Source: Bacillota bacterium
GTDB taxonomy: Bacteria > Bacillota > UBA4882 > UBA8346
DNA length: 64,000 bases
Direction: 5' to 3'
Assembly (NCBI GenBank): GCA_023392595.1
Contig: JAEVYU010000085.1
Span: 62,001 to 126,000, forward strand
Under the pieces are notes generated by a model, which did no database searches, was not told the DNA's origin, and saw only the letters and a list, made by a program, of their open reading frames with translations. Positions 54,678 to 63,992 of this stretch are shown here, piece after piece; position 1 is the stretch's first letter; every line of letters begins with the position of its first letter. Both the position numbers and the translations under genes were made by a program.

Positions 54678-56156
54678 TTAACTGATTGCCAAGGCCATGA
54701 TTTTTTCTTGGGAAGCCTCATCACGGCTCAATTCCCCGGTGACCCGGCCTTCATGCATTACAATAATCCGATCGCTCATTCCCAGGATCTCGGGTAATTC
54801 CGAACTGATCATGATAATAGCGACTCCTTGACGAGCCAGCTCGGACATAATCCGGTGGATTTCAGCTTTCGCTCCAACATCAATACCCCGGGTGGGTTCA
54901 TCCAGGATTAAAATAGTGGGTTTAATCGCCAGCCATTTCGCCAAAACCACTTTCTGCTGATTACCTCCGCTGAGGGTGGCGGTTTTCGCTTCCTGGGAAG
55001 CCGTTTTAATCTTTAGTAAATCGACGAAACCCCGGACAATATTCCGTTCTTGACGGAATTTAATGAAACCGGCGGTATGTAACTTTCTTAAAGATACCAA
55101 AGTACAGTTTTCGCGAACCGACATTCCCAGTACCAAACCTTGATTGCGGCGATCTTCGGTTACAAAAGCAATCCCGCATTTTATCGCCTGTTCCGCCGAG
55201 CGAATCCGGACCGGTTTATCATTTATGAATATTTCACCGCCGAAACGCGGGTCCAGACCAAATATGGCGCGCATTAATTCAGTGCGGCCGGCTCCCACCA
55301 ACCCGGCGACTCCCAGAATTTCGCCCTTTCGGAGACTAAAACCGATATTTTGTACTGCCGGAGATGAAATATGTTTCACTCTCAATATTTCTTCGCCGAT
55401 GGGAACCTGTTCTTTCACGAATATATTCTTTAGTTCCCGACCGACCATCAATTGAATGATCGAACTTTCGGTTAATTCATTTTTACTTAACTCCCCGGCG
55501 TTATTTCCGTCCCGTAATACTTGCACGCGATCCGCAATTGTAAATATTTCATTTAACCTGTGAGATATAAAAATGACGGATACACCGGACGCTTTCAAAT
55601 TTCGAATGATTTCAAACAACAACTGGGTTTCCCGTTCCGTTAAAGAAGAAGTGGGCTCATCCATAACAATCAATTTTGCTTTTAGTGAGAGCGCCTTTGC
55701 GACTTCCACCATTTGCCTTTGAGAAACCGGTAAATTACAAACCAAAGTTTCAGGCGAGCAATTCAGACCAACCCTTTCCATTAAAGAACCGGCAAGTTTG
55801 ATGGTTTTCCTTTTATCAAGAAAAGAAACTAACATTCTATTTTCCCGGCCCATAAAGATATTTTCCGCCACACTTAAATTCGGTAATAAATTAAGCTCTT
55901 GAAAAATGACACTGATACCCAGGGTATGAGAGCGATGGGGTGAGGAGATCTCAACTTTACGGCCTTCAAAAATTATCTCACCGCTATCCTTCTGATAGAC
56001 CCCTGCTAAAATTTTTATTAAAGTTGATTTACCTGCTCCGTTTTCACCCATTAGCGCCAATATTTCCCTGCTCTTTACAGTTAAATTGACTTGTTGAAGC
56101 GCAATCACTCCGGGGAAACGTTTACAGATGTTATTCATTCGCAAGAGTTCCGCCAT
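54678..56156 (-). CDS. Sugar ABC transporter ATPase with two ABC domains (RbsA type)
   Basis: Peripheral ATPase of 492 residues with two ABC domains. The first has Walker A GENGAGKST (about 36), signature LPVSQRQMVEVAKAL and LIVMDEPTSSL; the second lacks a canonical Walker A (GLVGAGRTE), has signature LSGGNQQKVVLAKWL and LILDEPTRGID. This asymmetry is normal in RbsA/MglA. It is the first gene of the operon, giving order ATPase, permease, binding protein. AAGGAG precedes the ATG. Confidence 0.95.
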   Translation of the reverse strand: MAELLRMNNICKRFPGVIALQQVNLTVKSREILALMGENGAGKSTLIKILAGVYQKDSGEIIFEGRKVEISSPHRSHTLGISVIFQELNLLPNLSVAENIFMGRENRMLVSFLDKRKTIKLAGSLMERVGLNCSPETLVCNLPVSQRQMVEVAKALSLKAKLIVMDEPTSSLTERETQLLFEIIRNLKASGVSVIFISHRLNEIFTIADRVQVLRDGNNAGELSKNELTESSIIQLMVGRELKNIFVKEQVPIGEEILRVKHISSPAVQNIGFSLRKGEILGVAGLVGAGRTELMRAIFGLDPRFGGEIFINDKPVRIRSAEQAIKCGIAFVTEDRRNQGLVLGMSVRENCTLVSLRKLHTAGFIKFRQERNIVRGFVDLLKIKTASQEAKTATLSGGNQQKVVLAKWLAIKPTILILDEPTRGIDVGAKAEIHRIMSELARQGVAIIMISSELPEILGMSDRIIVMHEGRVTGELSRDEASQEKIMALAIS

Positions 56157-56396
56157 TTGTTGAAACCACTCCTTCTTTTAAAAATATCTTCAGCTACACT
56201 TTTCAAAATAATATTTTATTTCCTTTAACAGTATAGAAAACTAAATTTAACATTTGAATGAGTAATTTTTGATTTTCATAGAATATTTTTTTCGTCTGAA
56301 ACACTTTTTACAATGATGAAAAGTTTGTTCCATTGGAAAGAAAACAAATATTGAATTTCTCCTAGTTTCCATATATATGTTCCAGGATTAACCATC
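56157..56396. other. Upstream region of the Rbs-type operon
   Basis: AT-rich (A/T runs), no gene recognised. It should hold the promoter for the sugar ABC operon, but I found no well-spaced -35/-10 pair. Confidence 0.4.
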
Positions 56397-56546
56397 ATGA
56401 TTCCTTTGAAATTAAACGAACCTGAATTAATGGTTGATGCATTAAAAAAGGAAGCCGGTTGTATCCGAATTCCTGAAAATGATATTCTATATGGACAGAG
56501 CGACCGGCTTATTCATCTTCTTTTAAATCGCCAGCCTCGCCTGTAA
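56397..56546 (+). CDS. Possible small ORF, 49 residues, antisense to a pseudogene end
   Basis: Starts MIPLKLNEPELMVDALKKEA after AGGA at a 9-base spacing and ends LLLNRQPRL. It overlaps the terminator and tail of the broken gene on the other strand. The balanced composition makes it plausible, but there is no family match or promoter. Confidence 0.2.
   Translation: MIPLKLNEPELMVDALKKEAGCIRIPENDILYGQSDRLIHLLLNRQPRL
56445..56511 (-). terminator. Possible terminator after the broken secreted gene
   Basis: On the minus strand AAGCCGGT pairs with ACCGGCTT across a long loop and is followed by CCTTTTTT. Confidence 0.5.
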
Positions 56547-56835
56547 AGGCATTCAGATAACCAAATCCTTCTATACCGTCATGGTCGTCAATGATCACCA
56601 ACCAATATATTGATTATCTCAGAATTGTGTTTGTGACCGAATAACAACAGTCCCCGTATTGACTTGATCCTTTAAAAAGCATCCAGGTGTTCGTGGTCTT
56701 CTGTAAAAATAATTTCACCAATCCTTCATCTGCCGGTATATCCCCGCTGTCGGCATTAACCCGGAAATTCACAGGCGTGAAAGCCAACCAAAGCATCAAT
56801 GCAAATACCATCACTGGTTGTTTTCTGATCCCCAT
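56509..56835 (-). pseudogene. Small exported protein gene with an internal stop
   Basis: A signal peptide (MVFALMLWLAFTPVNFRVNA) starts the frame, which continues as GLVKLFLQKTTNTWMLFKGS to a TAA at 56614-56616. The same frame then continues without interruption as IYWLVIIDDHDGIEGFGYLN, then AFTGEAGDLKEDE and a second stop at 56509. The quality of the continuation shows that a single nonsense mutation has truncated a roughly 108-residue protein. GGAGGA lies directly before the ATG. The family is not recognised. It is either a pseudogene or a sequencing error. Confidence 0.65.
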
Positions 56836-56973
56836 TCCTCCTGTAACCCGTTGGCTTTACGCTCGCTATCATTGGAAACCCTAAAATCATGCGAATCGGT
56901 TAAAAATATATTACAATCTCGCCGTAAGAATTGACTAATTTTCAAATCCTTGTTTTAATGGTATTAAAAGGCA

Positions 56974-56989
56974 TGTATGGTAGTATACA
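56974..56989. promoter_or_regulatory. Candidate FadR/UxuR-type operator before uxuB
   Basis: TGTAT-GGTAGT-ATACA is a dyad located about 90 bases upstream of the uxuB start, in the expected promoter region. Its GTATAC core recalls uronate-regulator sites. The regulator at 59913 is the natural candidate. Confidence 0.4.
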
Positions 56990-57080
56990 AGGCAAAATAT
57001 TCTTTCCCATCTAAATTTCAAGTCATGGTGTCGTTGTTAATAATCCGCGAAAATATTTAGAATGAAAGGATTTTTAAGCG

Positions 57081-58697
57081 ATGGTAAAATTAAGTAAAGA
57101 AAATCTTCTAAATCGTCAGGCTTGGCTGGATTCAGGGATTGAAGCGCCGGATTTTGATTATGCCAAAATGGTGGCCCAAACGAAGAAAGCTCCTACATGG
57201 ATCCATTTTGGGGCCGGCAATATTTTCAGAGGTTTTCCCGCCCTTTTGCAGCAAAAATTGCTGAATACCGGAAAAGCTTCGACCGGAATTGTGGCCGTTG
57301 AGACCTTTGATTTTGAAATTATCGAACGAATCTATCGGCCTTACGACAATTTAGGCTTGCTGGTTATCATGAACCCCGATGGATCGCTCAACAAAAAAGT
57401 GGTCGCCAGTATCGCCGAGGGATTGATTGGCGATGTTTCCCATCCAGGAGACTGGCAGCGGTTACAAGAAATATTTGCCGGCCCCTCCCTGCAGATGGCC
57501 AGTTTTACTATTACTGAAAAAGGCTATGGTCTTAAAAAGATTTCCGGCGAATACCTGGAAGATGTTTTGCAAGATATGCAAAACGGCCCCAGCCATCCCC
57601 GTCATATTATGTCTAAAGTTGCTGCATTGATCTACCATCGTTATCAAAACGGTAAGTCGCCCATTGCTTTGGTCAGTATGGACAATTGTTCCCACAACGG
57701 GGAAAAACTCCATCAGGCGATAGAATCGATTGTGAAGGCTTGGGCAGACAACCTTCTGGTGGAAAAAGAATTTTTGGAATATATCGGCGATCCCCATCAA
57801 GTTTCTTTTCCATGGTCGATGATAGACAAGATCACCCCCCGGCCTTCCGAAAAAGTTCAAGCTGCACTTGATGCCGCCGGTTTTGAAAACACTGAAATTC
57901 TATGTACTTCCAAAAACACTTACATCGCGCCCTTCGTCAATGCTGAAGGTCCTCAATATCTCGTGATTGAAGACAGTTTTCCGGGCGGGCGGCCTCCGCT
58001 GGAAGAAGCCGGCGTCTTATTTACCGACCGGCAGACGGTGGAGCGGGTTGAAAAAATGAAAGTCTGTACCTGCCTTAATCCTTTACATACTGCGCTGGCA
58101 GTGTTTGGATGCCTGCTTGGCTATACTTCGATTGCGGCTGAAATGAAGGATGGCCAATTAAGAAAATTAGTTGAAAAGATTGGCTATCAAGAAGGATTAC
58201 CGGTGGTTGTAAATCCGGGTGTTATTCATCCTGAAAATTTTATCCGGGAAGTCATTGAGGAGAGACTCCCCAATCCCTACATTCCGGATACGCCTCAAAG
58301 GATCGCCTCCGATACTTCACAAAAAGTAGGTATCCGCTTCGGCGAGACCATCAAAGCCTACCACGAAAGGAGTGATTTAAACCCTGCCGCTCTTACCTAT
58401 ATTCCCTTAGCCATAGCCGGTTGGTGCCGCTATTTACTAAGCCTGGATGACAATGGAGAAGTTATGCCGCTAAGCCCTGATCCGATGCTGGATGTACTAA
58501 AGCCTTATCTTGCCGGAGTTCAATTGGGCAAGAGGGATTCTGTCGGCGATAGTCTGAAACCTATTTTATCCAATGAAAGACTATTTGGTTCCAACCTCTA
58601 TGAAGTGGGGCTCGGAGAAAAAATTGAAAACATTTTCCGGGAATTGATATCCGGCAACGGGGCAGTAAGAGCAACGCTGCAAAAATATCTGCAATAA
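57081..58697 (+). CDS. uxuB: D-mannonate oxidoreductase (fructuronate reductase)
   Basis: NAD-dependent reductase of 538 residues that converts D-fructuronate to D-mannonate. The N-terminal Rossmann part has WIHFGAGNIFRGFPALLQQK (about 41-60). The middle holds MDNCSHNGEK and ITPRPSEK; the C-terminal helical domain has KVCTCLNPLHTALAVFG (about 331-347), a block typical of long-chain mannitol dehydrogenases. Length and neighbour uxuA make UxuB the best call rather than a mannitol or tagaturonate enzyme. AAAGGA precedes the ATG. It is the first gene of the uronate module. Confidence 0.9.
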   Translation: MVKLSKENLLNRQAWLDSGIEAPDFDYAKMVAQTKKAPTWIHFGAGNIFRGFPALLQQKLLNTGKASTGIVAVETFDFEIIERIYRPYDNLGLLVIMNPDGSLNKKVVASIAEGLIGDVSHPGDWQRLQEIFAGPSLQMASFTITEKGYGLKKISGEYLEDVLQDMQNGPSHPRHIMSKVAALIYHRYQNGKSPIALVSMDNCSHNGEKLHQAIESIVKAWADNLLVEKEFLEYIGDPHQVSFPWSMIDKITPRPSEKVQAALDAAGFENTEILCTSKNTYIAPFVNAEGPQYLVIEDSFPGGRPPLEEAGVLFTDRQTVERVEKMKVCTCLNPLHTALAVFGCLLGYTSIAAEMKDGQLRKLVEKIGYQEGLPVVVNPGVIHPENFIREVIEERLPNPYIPDTPQRIASDTSQKVGIRFGETIKAYHERSDLNPAALTYIPLAIAGWCRYLLSLDDNGEVMPLSPDPMLDVLKPYLAGVQLGKRDSVGDSLKPILSNERLFGSNLYEVGLGEKIENIFRELISGNGAVRATLQKYLQ

Positions 58698-58734
58698 AAA
58701 AATTTGATTACATTATAGAACGGAAGTGACAACA

Positions 58735-59814
58735 ATGAAGATGACTTTTAGATGGTTCGGAGACACGGACAGCATCACCCTGGATAAGATCAGACAAATA
58801 CCGGGAAGGCCAGGGGTTGTCGGAGCCCTTTACGATGTCCCCGTAGGGGAAACTTGGCCCGTTGAAAAAATAAAACACTTAAAAGATACCGTAACCGAAG
58901 CCGGACTTGAGTTAGAGGTTATCGAAAGTGTAAACATTCATGATGACATCAAAATCGGCCTCCCCAGCCGGGATCGCTACATCGAGAACTATCAACAGAG
59001 CCTTAGAAATCTATCCAAATTCGGCATTAAGGTCGTATGTTACAACTTCATGCCGGTATTTGATTGGACCCGTTCGGAATTGGCAAGGCCCTTGCCGGAT
59101 GGTTCCAATACCATGGCATATGATGGAAAAAAAGTAGAACAAGTCGATCCGAATCAATTCGCCCAAGAAATCATGAAGGTCTGCTCGGATGATCTTCAGA
59201 TGCCAGGTTGGGAACCCGAACGATTGCAAACCTTAAAAGTGCTGTTTGAAAAATACCAAGGCGTCGACGAAGAAAAACTCTTCGAAAATCTGGGGTATTT
59301 CTTGAAAGCCATTGTTCCCGTATGTGAAGAAGTTGGTATCAAAATGGCCATTCATCCTGATGATCCACCATGGTCAATTTTTGGATTACCCCGGATTGTT
59401 AACAACAAAGCCAATTTGGAACGCATTGTCAATCTGGTGGATAATCCATGCAATGGCTTAACCCTGTGCAGTGGCTGCCTGGGCGCCAACCCTGACAATG
59501 ATATACCTTCTATCATTCGTTATTTTGGCGGAAAAGGCCGGATTCATTTCGGTCATGTCAGAAATATCAAAATTATTTCCAGAAATGAATTCTATGAATC
59601 ATCCCATTTATCTTCGGATGGCTCACTTGATTTGTTCGAGATTATGAAAGCCTACTATGACGTTCATTTTGAAGGATATATTCGGCCCGACCACGGCAGA
59701 ATGATTTGGGGTGAAACCGGCAGGCCGGGATATGGTTTATACGACCGGGCTCTGGGAATTGCCTATCTAAACGGATTGTGGGAAGCTATTGACAAAATGG
59801 CGCAAAAAGCTTAA
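58735..59814 (+). CDS. uxuA: D-mannonate dehydratase
   Basis: Iron/manganese-dependent dehydratase of 359 residues that converts D-mannonate to 2-keto-3-deoxygluconate. The start is MKMTFRWFGDTDSITLDKIR. Metal-binding blocks are MAIHPDDPPWSIFGLPRIV, TLCSGCLGAN and YIRPDHGRMIWGE, in family order. GGAAGTG precedes the ATG at 58735; a GTG three codons earlier overlaps that site. It follows uxuB by 37 bases and is followed by a perfect terminator. Confidence 0.96.
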   Translation: MKMTFRWFGDTDSITLDKIRQIPGRPGVVGALYDVPVGETWPVEKIKHLKDTVTEAGLELEVIESVNIHDDIKIGLPSRDRYIENYQQSLRNLSKFGIKVVCYNFMPVFDWTRSELARPLPDGSNTMAYDGKKVEQVDPNQFAQEIMKVCSDDLQMPGWEPERLQTLKVLFEKYQGVDEEKLFENLGYFLKAIVPVCEEVGIKMAIHPDDPPWSIFGLPRIVNNKANLERIVNLVDNPCNGLTLCSGCLGANPDNDIPSIIRYFGGKGRIHFGHVRNIKIISRNEFYESSHLSSDGSLDLFEIMKAYYDVHFEGYIRPDHGRMIWGETGRPGYGLYDRALGIAYLNGLWEAIDKMAQKA

Positions 59815-59832
59815 AACTAAATCGTTAGGACT

Positions 59833-59876
59833 TTTATAAAGGCTCTGTCGAAAATTTACAACAGAGCCTTTATAAA
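59833..59876 (+). terminator. Long perfect hairpin after uxuA
   Basis: TTTATAAAGGCTCTGT pairs perfectly with ACAGAGCCTTTATAAA (16 bp) around a 12-base loop. It ends or attenuates the uxuBA transcript before the regulator gene. Confidence 0.85.
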
Positions 59877-59912
59877 TAGTTCGTTAACGATTAATAAAGG
59901 AGACTGCTGAAG

Positions 59913-60590
59913 GTGGAAGTTTTAGAGAAACTGTCCGGTGAGTCCATGCGGGAATATATCATCCGGGTATTAAAGCATAATATCATTCATTTATCTCTTA
60001 AACCCGGACAAAATATCAGCGAAACGGACATCGCCGCGCAATTGGGCGTTAGCAGGACTCCAGTCCGGGAAGCGTTTATTGTCTTGTCCCATGAATCATT
60101 ACTGGAAGTTTACCCCCAAAAAGGCACTTATATTTCAGCGATTGATCTCAATCTGGTTGAAGAAGCCAGATTTTTACGATTAACAATGGAAAAAGCCATT
60201 ATCAAAATGGCCTGTGACTTTTTAACCCCTTCATATACCGAGGAATTGGAAGAAAACCTTCATCTCCAGGAGTTTTATTTATCCAGTTCGAACTCTCCTA
60301 AATTATTGGAGCTCGATAACCAATTTCACCGGATCCTTTTTAAAGCCTGCAAAAAAGAACGGATTTTTCTGCTGATTGAATCGGTAAACACTCATTTTAA
60401 TCGGATCCGTATGCTGCGATTGACGACTAGTTTTCAAGTAGACAAAATACTCTTTGAGCACCGCGAGATCCTCTCGGCCATTAAAGAAAAAGACGCTGCA
60501 ACATTGGAAAGACTGATCGAAATCCATTTAACCGGTTTTAAAATCGAACATGGATTATTGCAAGAGCAATACCCGAATTATTTTAAATGA
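59913..60590 (+). CDS. GntR-family (FadR subfamily) regulator of the uronate module
   Basis: DNA-binding regulator of 225 residues. The winged helix domain (about 10-75) shows LSLKPGQNISETDIAAQLGV and SRTPVREAFIVLSHE, followed by an all-helical FCD ligand domain with the metal/ligand His in LELDNQFHRILFKACKK. The GTG start at 59913 has AAGGAG about 10 bases upstream. Position after uxuA suggests UxuR/KdgR-like control of uxuBA and perhaps of the sugar ABC operon. The effector is probably a uronate intermediate. Confidence 0.9.
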   Translation: MEVLEKLSGESMREYIIRVLKHNIIHLSLKPGQNISETDIAAQLGVSRTPVREAFIVLSHESLLEVYPQKGTYISAIDLNLVEEARFLRLTMEKAIIKMACDFLTPSYTEELEENLHLQEFYLSSSNSPKLLELDNQFHRILFKACKKERIFLLIESVNTHFNRIRMLRLTTSFQVDKILFEHREILSAIKEKDAATLERLIEIHLTGFKIEHGLLQEQYPNYFK

Positions 60591-60596
60591 TGACAG

Positions 60597-61640
60597 CTAT
60601 TTTCTTTTTACCATCTCATGGATTGTCAATGGAATACGGGCCAACGGAACTTGTTTCTCTACTGCCCCAAGTTCGTAAGCCATTTTCGGCATTCCATAAA
60701 CCACCGATGTTTCCTCATCCTGACCGATGGTTCTGGCCCCGGCTTCCCGCATATGCAGCAAACCTTTTGCGCCATCGCCGCCCATCCCGGTTAAAATGAC
60801 CCCGATGGCACTCTGGCCCACAACCTTGGCGATGGAGTCAAAAAGAACCTCTACCGACGGGCAATGCCCATTCACCTTCTCACCCATCTTGCATCCGACA
60901 ATGAAACCTTCTTTTGTTTTTTTTATACTCATATGATGATCTCCCGGAGCAATGAGAACCCTACCCGCTAAAACCCGATCCCCGTTTTGCGCTTCCTTAA
61001 CCTCCATCGCGCAGCAATTGTTGAGCCTCTCTGCATACAATCGGGTGAATAATGGAGGCATATGCTGAACGATTAGCATCCCCGGCATATTGGCCGGCAA
61101 TTCCTTTAAGATATCGGCAATCGCCTCAGTTCCCCCGGTTGAAGCGCCGATTCCGATCACCCAGTCGACTGCTTCCGGACCGGCAGATAGAATTGCTCGA
61201 TCGGCAAGTTGCTGGGCCGCTTCATGTTTTAAATAGCCGACTTTTGCTGTGGAAGCGATTTTGAGTTTAACGATTAATTCATTCAATTGCCATTCGGAGT
61301 TTCGCTGATTGGTGATATCTGATTTTGCCACAAAGTCGACAGCTCCGGCCTTTAAAGCATCAAATACACGTTCACCCGCCGCGCTCACCACTACCACTGG
61401 TATGGGGTATTGCGGCAACAGACGCTGCAAAAACTCAATCCCGCTCATTCCCGGCATCTCAATATCCAAGGTCATTACATCCGGACGGAGGGCAATGATT
61501 TTATCCTTAGCGTCTAAGACATCTTTCGCAGCGCCTACAATCTCAATTCCAAAATCTTTGGCCAGACCCCGGGCAAGCGCCTCTCGAAAAAGTAATGAAT
61601 CATCGACGATTAAAACTCTGACCTTTTTCTTAATGATCAT
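60597..61640 (-). CDS. cheB: Chemotaxis protein-glutamate methylesterase CheB
   Basis: Response-regulator esterase of 347 residues that removes methyl groups from chemoreceptors and deamidates glutamines. The receiver domain has Asp59 in VMTLDIEMPG; the catalytic domain has Ser167 in GIGASTGGTE, His193 in VQHMPPLFT and Asp289 in TGMGGDG. It is activated by phosphorylation from CheA. It lies 6 bases after cheR on the same strand, so both are one operon with the receptor at 62547. Confidence 0.97.
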   Translation of the reverse strand: MIIKKKVRVLIVDDSLLFREALARGLAKDFGIEIVGAAKDVLDAKDKIIALRPDVMTLDIEMPGMSGIEFLQRLLPQYPIPVVVVSAAGERVFDALKAGAVDFVAKSDITNQRNSEWQLNELIVKLKIASTAKVGYLKHEAAQQLADRAILSAGPEAVDWVIGIGASTGGTEAIADILKELPANMPGMLIVQHMPPLFTRLYAERLNNCCAMEVKEAQNGDRVLAGRVLIAPGDHHMSIKKTKEGFIVGCKMGEKVNGHCPSVEVLFDSIAKVVGQSAIGVILTGMGGDGAKGLLHMREAGARTIGQDEETSVVYGMPKMAYELGAVEKQVPLARIPLTIHEMVKRK

Positions 61641-61646
61641 GATTCC

Positions 61647-62459
61647 TTATTCCTTTCGATAGATGGCGGGTGATATATATTTGTATGGAGTAGCTTCCCG
61701 GTTTAAAGATTCCGACAATCCGATGAACAAATAGCCTCCGGGTTTAGTTATTTCGTAAAGTCTATTCACCAGCTCATGTTTGGTTTGAGTATCAAAATAA
61801 ATCATGACATTTTTGCAGAAAATCACCTGAAACTTTTTTTTGAACGGAAAAAAAGGAGAAAACAGGTTATGTCTGCGGAAAATGACTTGATCTTTGATTG
61901 GGGCTTTTAAAACATGCTTTCCATCCGTATCCTTTTTAAAATAACGATGTTTCCAATGGAGAGGAATCGTACTTATTTGTTCTTCCGTATAGATTCCCCT
62001 GGCAGCGATATCAAGCACTTTTTGCGATATATCCGTAGCCAGTATCTGCGAATCCCACAGCTGTTGATTCAGTCCCAAATAGTCGGCGATAATCATCGCC
62101 AGCACATAGGGTTCTTCTCCGGTCGAACATCCGGCGCTCCAGATTCGCAAATCCCGCTCCCCCGACACGGAGGTTAAATAAGGTAACACCGTATCCCGAA
62201 AATAAATAAAATGTTCAATTTCCCGTAAAAAATAAGTATGGTTGGTGGTTATTTTATTAATCAGGGTTGTAATAGCCTCTCCGGTCTGATCAGATAAAAC
62301 ATAATGAAAATAGTCGTCAAAATTGCTAAATCCGTTTTCAGTCAGGAGATTCTGCAACCTGCTTTCCAACAAGCCCTTTTTTTCGGACAGATTAATCCCA
62401 TAATTACCCCGGATGAAACCTGTTAATTGAAAAAATTCTTTTTCGGTCAGGGAAATCAT
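61647..62459 (-). CDS. cheR: Chemotaxis protein methyltransferase CheR
   Basis: SAM-dependent methyltransferase of about 270 residues that methylates receptor glutamates. The N-terminal helical domain (about 1-75) precedes the SAM domain with LRIWSAGCSTGEEPYVLAMI (about residue 104-123), ILATDIS and FCKNVMIYFD. The C-terminus GGYLFIGLSESL is typical. The ATG at 62459 has GAGG at suitable distance; an ATG two codons earlier touches the site. Cotranscribed with cheB. Confidence 0.96.
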   Translation of the reverse strand: MISLTEKEFFQLTGFIRGNYGINLSEKKGLLESRLQNLLTENGFSNFDDYFHYVLSDQTGEAITTLINKITTNHTYFLREIEHFIYFRDTVLPYLTSVSGERDLRIWSAGCSTGEEPYVLAMIIADYLGLNQQLWDSQILATDISQKVLDIAARGIYTEEQISTIPLHWKHRYFKKDTDGKHVLKAPIKDQVIFRRHNLFSPFFPFKKKFQVIFCKNVMIYFDTQTKHELVNRLYEITKPGGYLFIGLSESLNREATPYKYISPAIYRKE

Positions 62460-62546
62460 TTTCATCCTCTTCCAAATCGCGCGTAGTAGCGAATCGTGTT
62501 ACCTGTCTCATAACATTATGGCATTTAGAATACCGTGCTATATCAA

Positions 62547-63992
62547 TTACTTTGAATACTTTCCAAAATCCTTGTCGTCAAGAACTATAGTCGATTTTCC
62601 AGCTTTTAAAGGCTTATATAGCTCTTTCCGAGCCGGATTGCCGGATTTCTGGCCGGCTCCAGGTTCATCCATCCATTGGGTGGTATCCTGGGTTGAATTG
62701 ACATTTGGCTGTTCCTGTTGTTTCCCTCTGAATTTGAACTTACGGATCATATCCTTCAATACCTGTGCCTGGCTGGACAACTCCTCGCTTGAAGCCGCGC
62801 TTTGTTCAGCGGTAGAAGTATTGGTCTGAGTTACTTGCGAGACCTGCTCGATCCCCTGGCTTACCTGAGCAATTCCAGTGGCTTGTTCATTGGACGCTAC
62901 CGCGATATCTCCCACCAGTGGCGTTACCCGGTTAACGCTTTCCACAATTTTTTGTAATGCATCCGCGGTTTCATTGGCAATCCGGGTGCCTGATTCCACT
63001 TTTTTAACCGAACCTTCGATTAACGCAGTCGTTTCTTTGGCCGCATTGGCGCTTCGTCCCGCCAAATTTCTGACCTCTTCGGCTACCACGGCAAAACCTT
63101 TCCCTTGCTGTCCGGCACGGGCTGCTTCGATTGCCGCATTCAAGGCCAACAAATTGGTCTGAAAGGCGATCTCGTCGATCACTTTGATGATCTTGGAAAT
63201 ATTATCCGAAGATTCATTAATCTCCAACATCGCTTTTAACATCTCTTTCATTTGATCATTTCCCTGAACGGCTTGTTCTTTTGCAACTAATGCCAGCTCG
63301 CTGACTTGATTGGCGTTTATGGCATTCTGCTTCGTTTGAGCGCCTATTTCAGTAATCGTTGCCGTAATCTCTTCAACTGAACTTGCTTGTTCCGAAGAAC
63401 CTTGCGACAATACCATACTGGAATCCGATACATACCTGGAGCCGGAAGCAACCTGTTCCGCGGCATTATTAATTTCTCCTAAAATATGGTTCAAAGTTGT
63501 GATAATTTGATTGATAGATGCTTTAATCGGCGTAAAATCCCCTAAATATTCCGCGGTAATTTCGATGTCCAGATTCCCGTGGGACATCTCCGTCAATACC
63601 GTGGAAATTTCGCCGATATAATCCAGTAATGTATGAATTGTAGTGTTCAGCGCGTTCTTAATCTCGGCGTGATCGCCCTTGTAGTCGCCCTGTACGCTTA
63701 CCTTTAGGTTCCCATGGGCTATCTGTTGCAAAACCTCCGAAGATTCCTTAATCGGCTCGATGACTGCATCAAGGGTACGATTGATTCCCTCGACAATTTG
63801 GCCGAATTCCCCGCCGTGCTTGGTTGCATCCGCCCGGCTGGCCAAATTTCCTTCTACCGCCGAATGAATCAATCCATTAATATCTGTAATCAAACTGTTC
63901 ATGGCTTCTTTTACTTGAGACAAACTTTGATAAATCCTGATAAAATTTTCACGTTCCGCAACGTTATACTCATCAGCTTCTGCTACAGCCAT
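62547..63992 (-). CDS. Methyl-accepting chemotaxis protein with repeated HAMP-like modules (probably cut by right edge)
   Basis: Soluble-looking chemoreceptor, 481 residues visible. Two or more HAMP-like modules ([20 protein letters not shown] and [20 protein letters not shown]) precede a full signalling hairpin with the tip [20 protein letters not shown] and glutamate-rich methylation helices. No membrane helix is seen in the visible part. The first ATG at 63992 is only eight bases from the edge and the frame is open beyond it, so PAS or other sensor domains probably continue outside the window. It heads the cheR-cheB operon. Confidence 0.9.
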   Translation of the reverse strand: MAVAEADEYNVAERENFIRIYQSLSQVKEAMNSLITDINGLIHSAVEGNLASRADATKHGGEFGQIVEGINRTLDAVIEPIKESSEVLQQIAHGNLKVSVQGDYKGDHAEIKNALNTTIHTLLDYIGEISTVLTEMSHGNLDIEITAEYLGDFTPIKASINQIITTLNHILGEINNAAEQVASGSRYVSDSSMVLSQGSSEQASSVEEITATITEIGAQTKQNAINANQVSELALVAKEQAVQGNDQMKEMLKAMLEINESSDNISKIIKVIDEIAFQTNLLALNAAIEAARAGQQGKGFAVVAEEVRNLAGRSANAAKETTALIEGSVKKVESGTRIANETADALQKIVESVNRVTPLVGDIAVASNEQATGIAQVSQGIEQVSQVTQTNTSTAEQSAASSEELSSQAQVLKDMIRKFKFRGKQQEQPNVNSTQDTTQWMDEPGAGQKSGNPARKELYKPLKAGKSTIVLDDKDFGKYSK

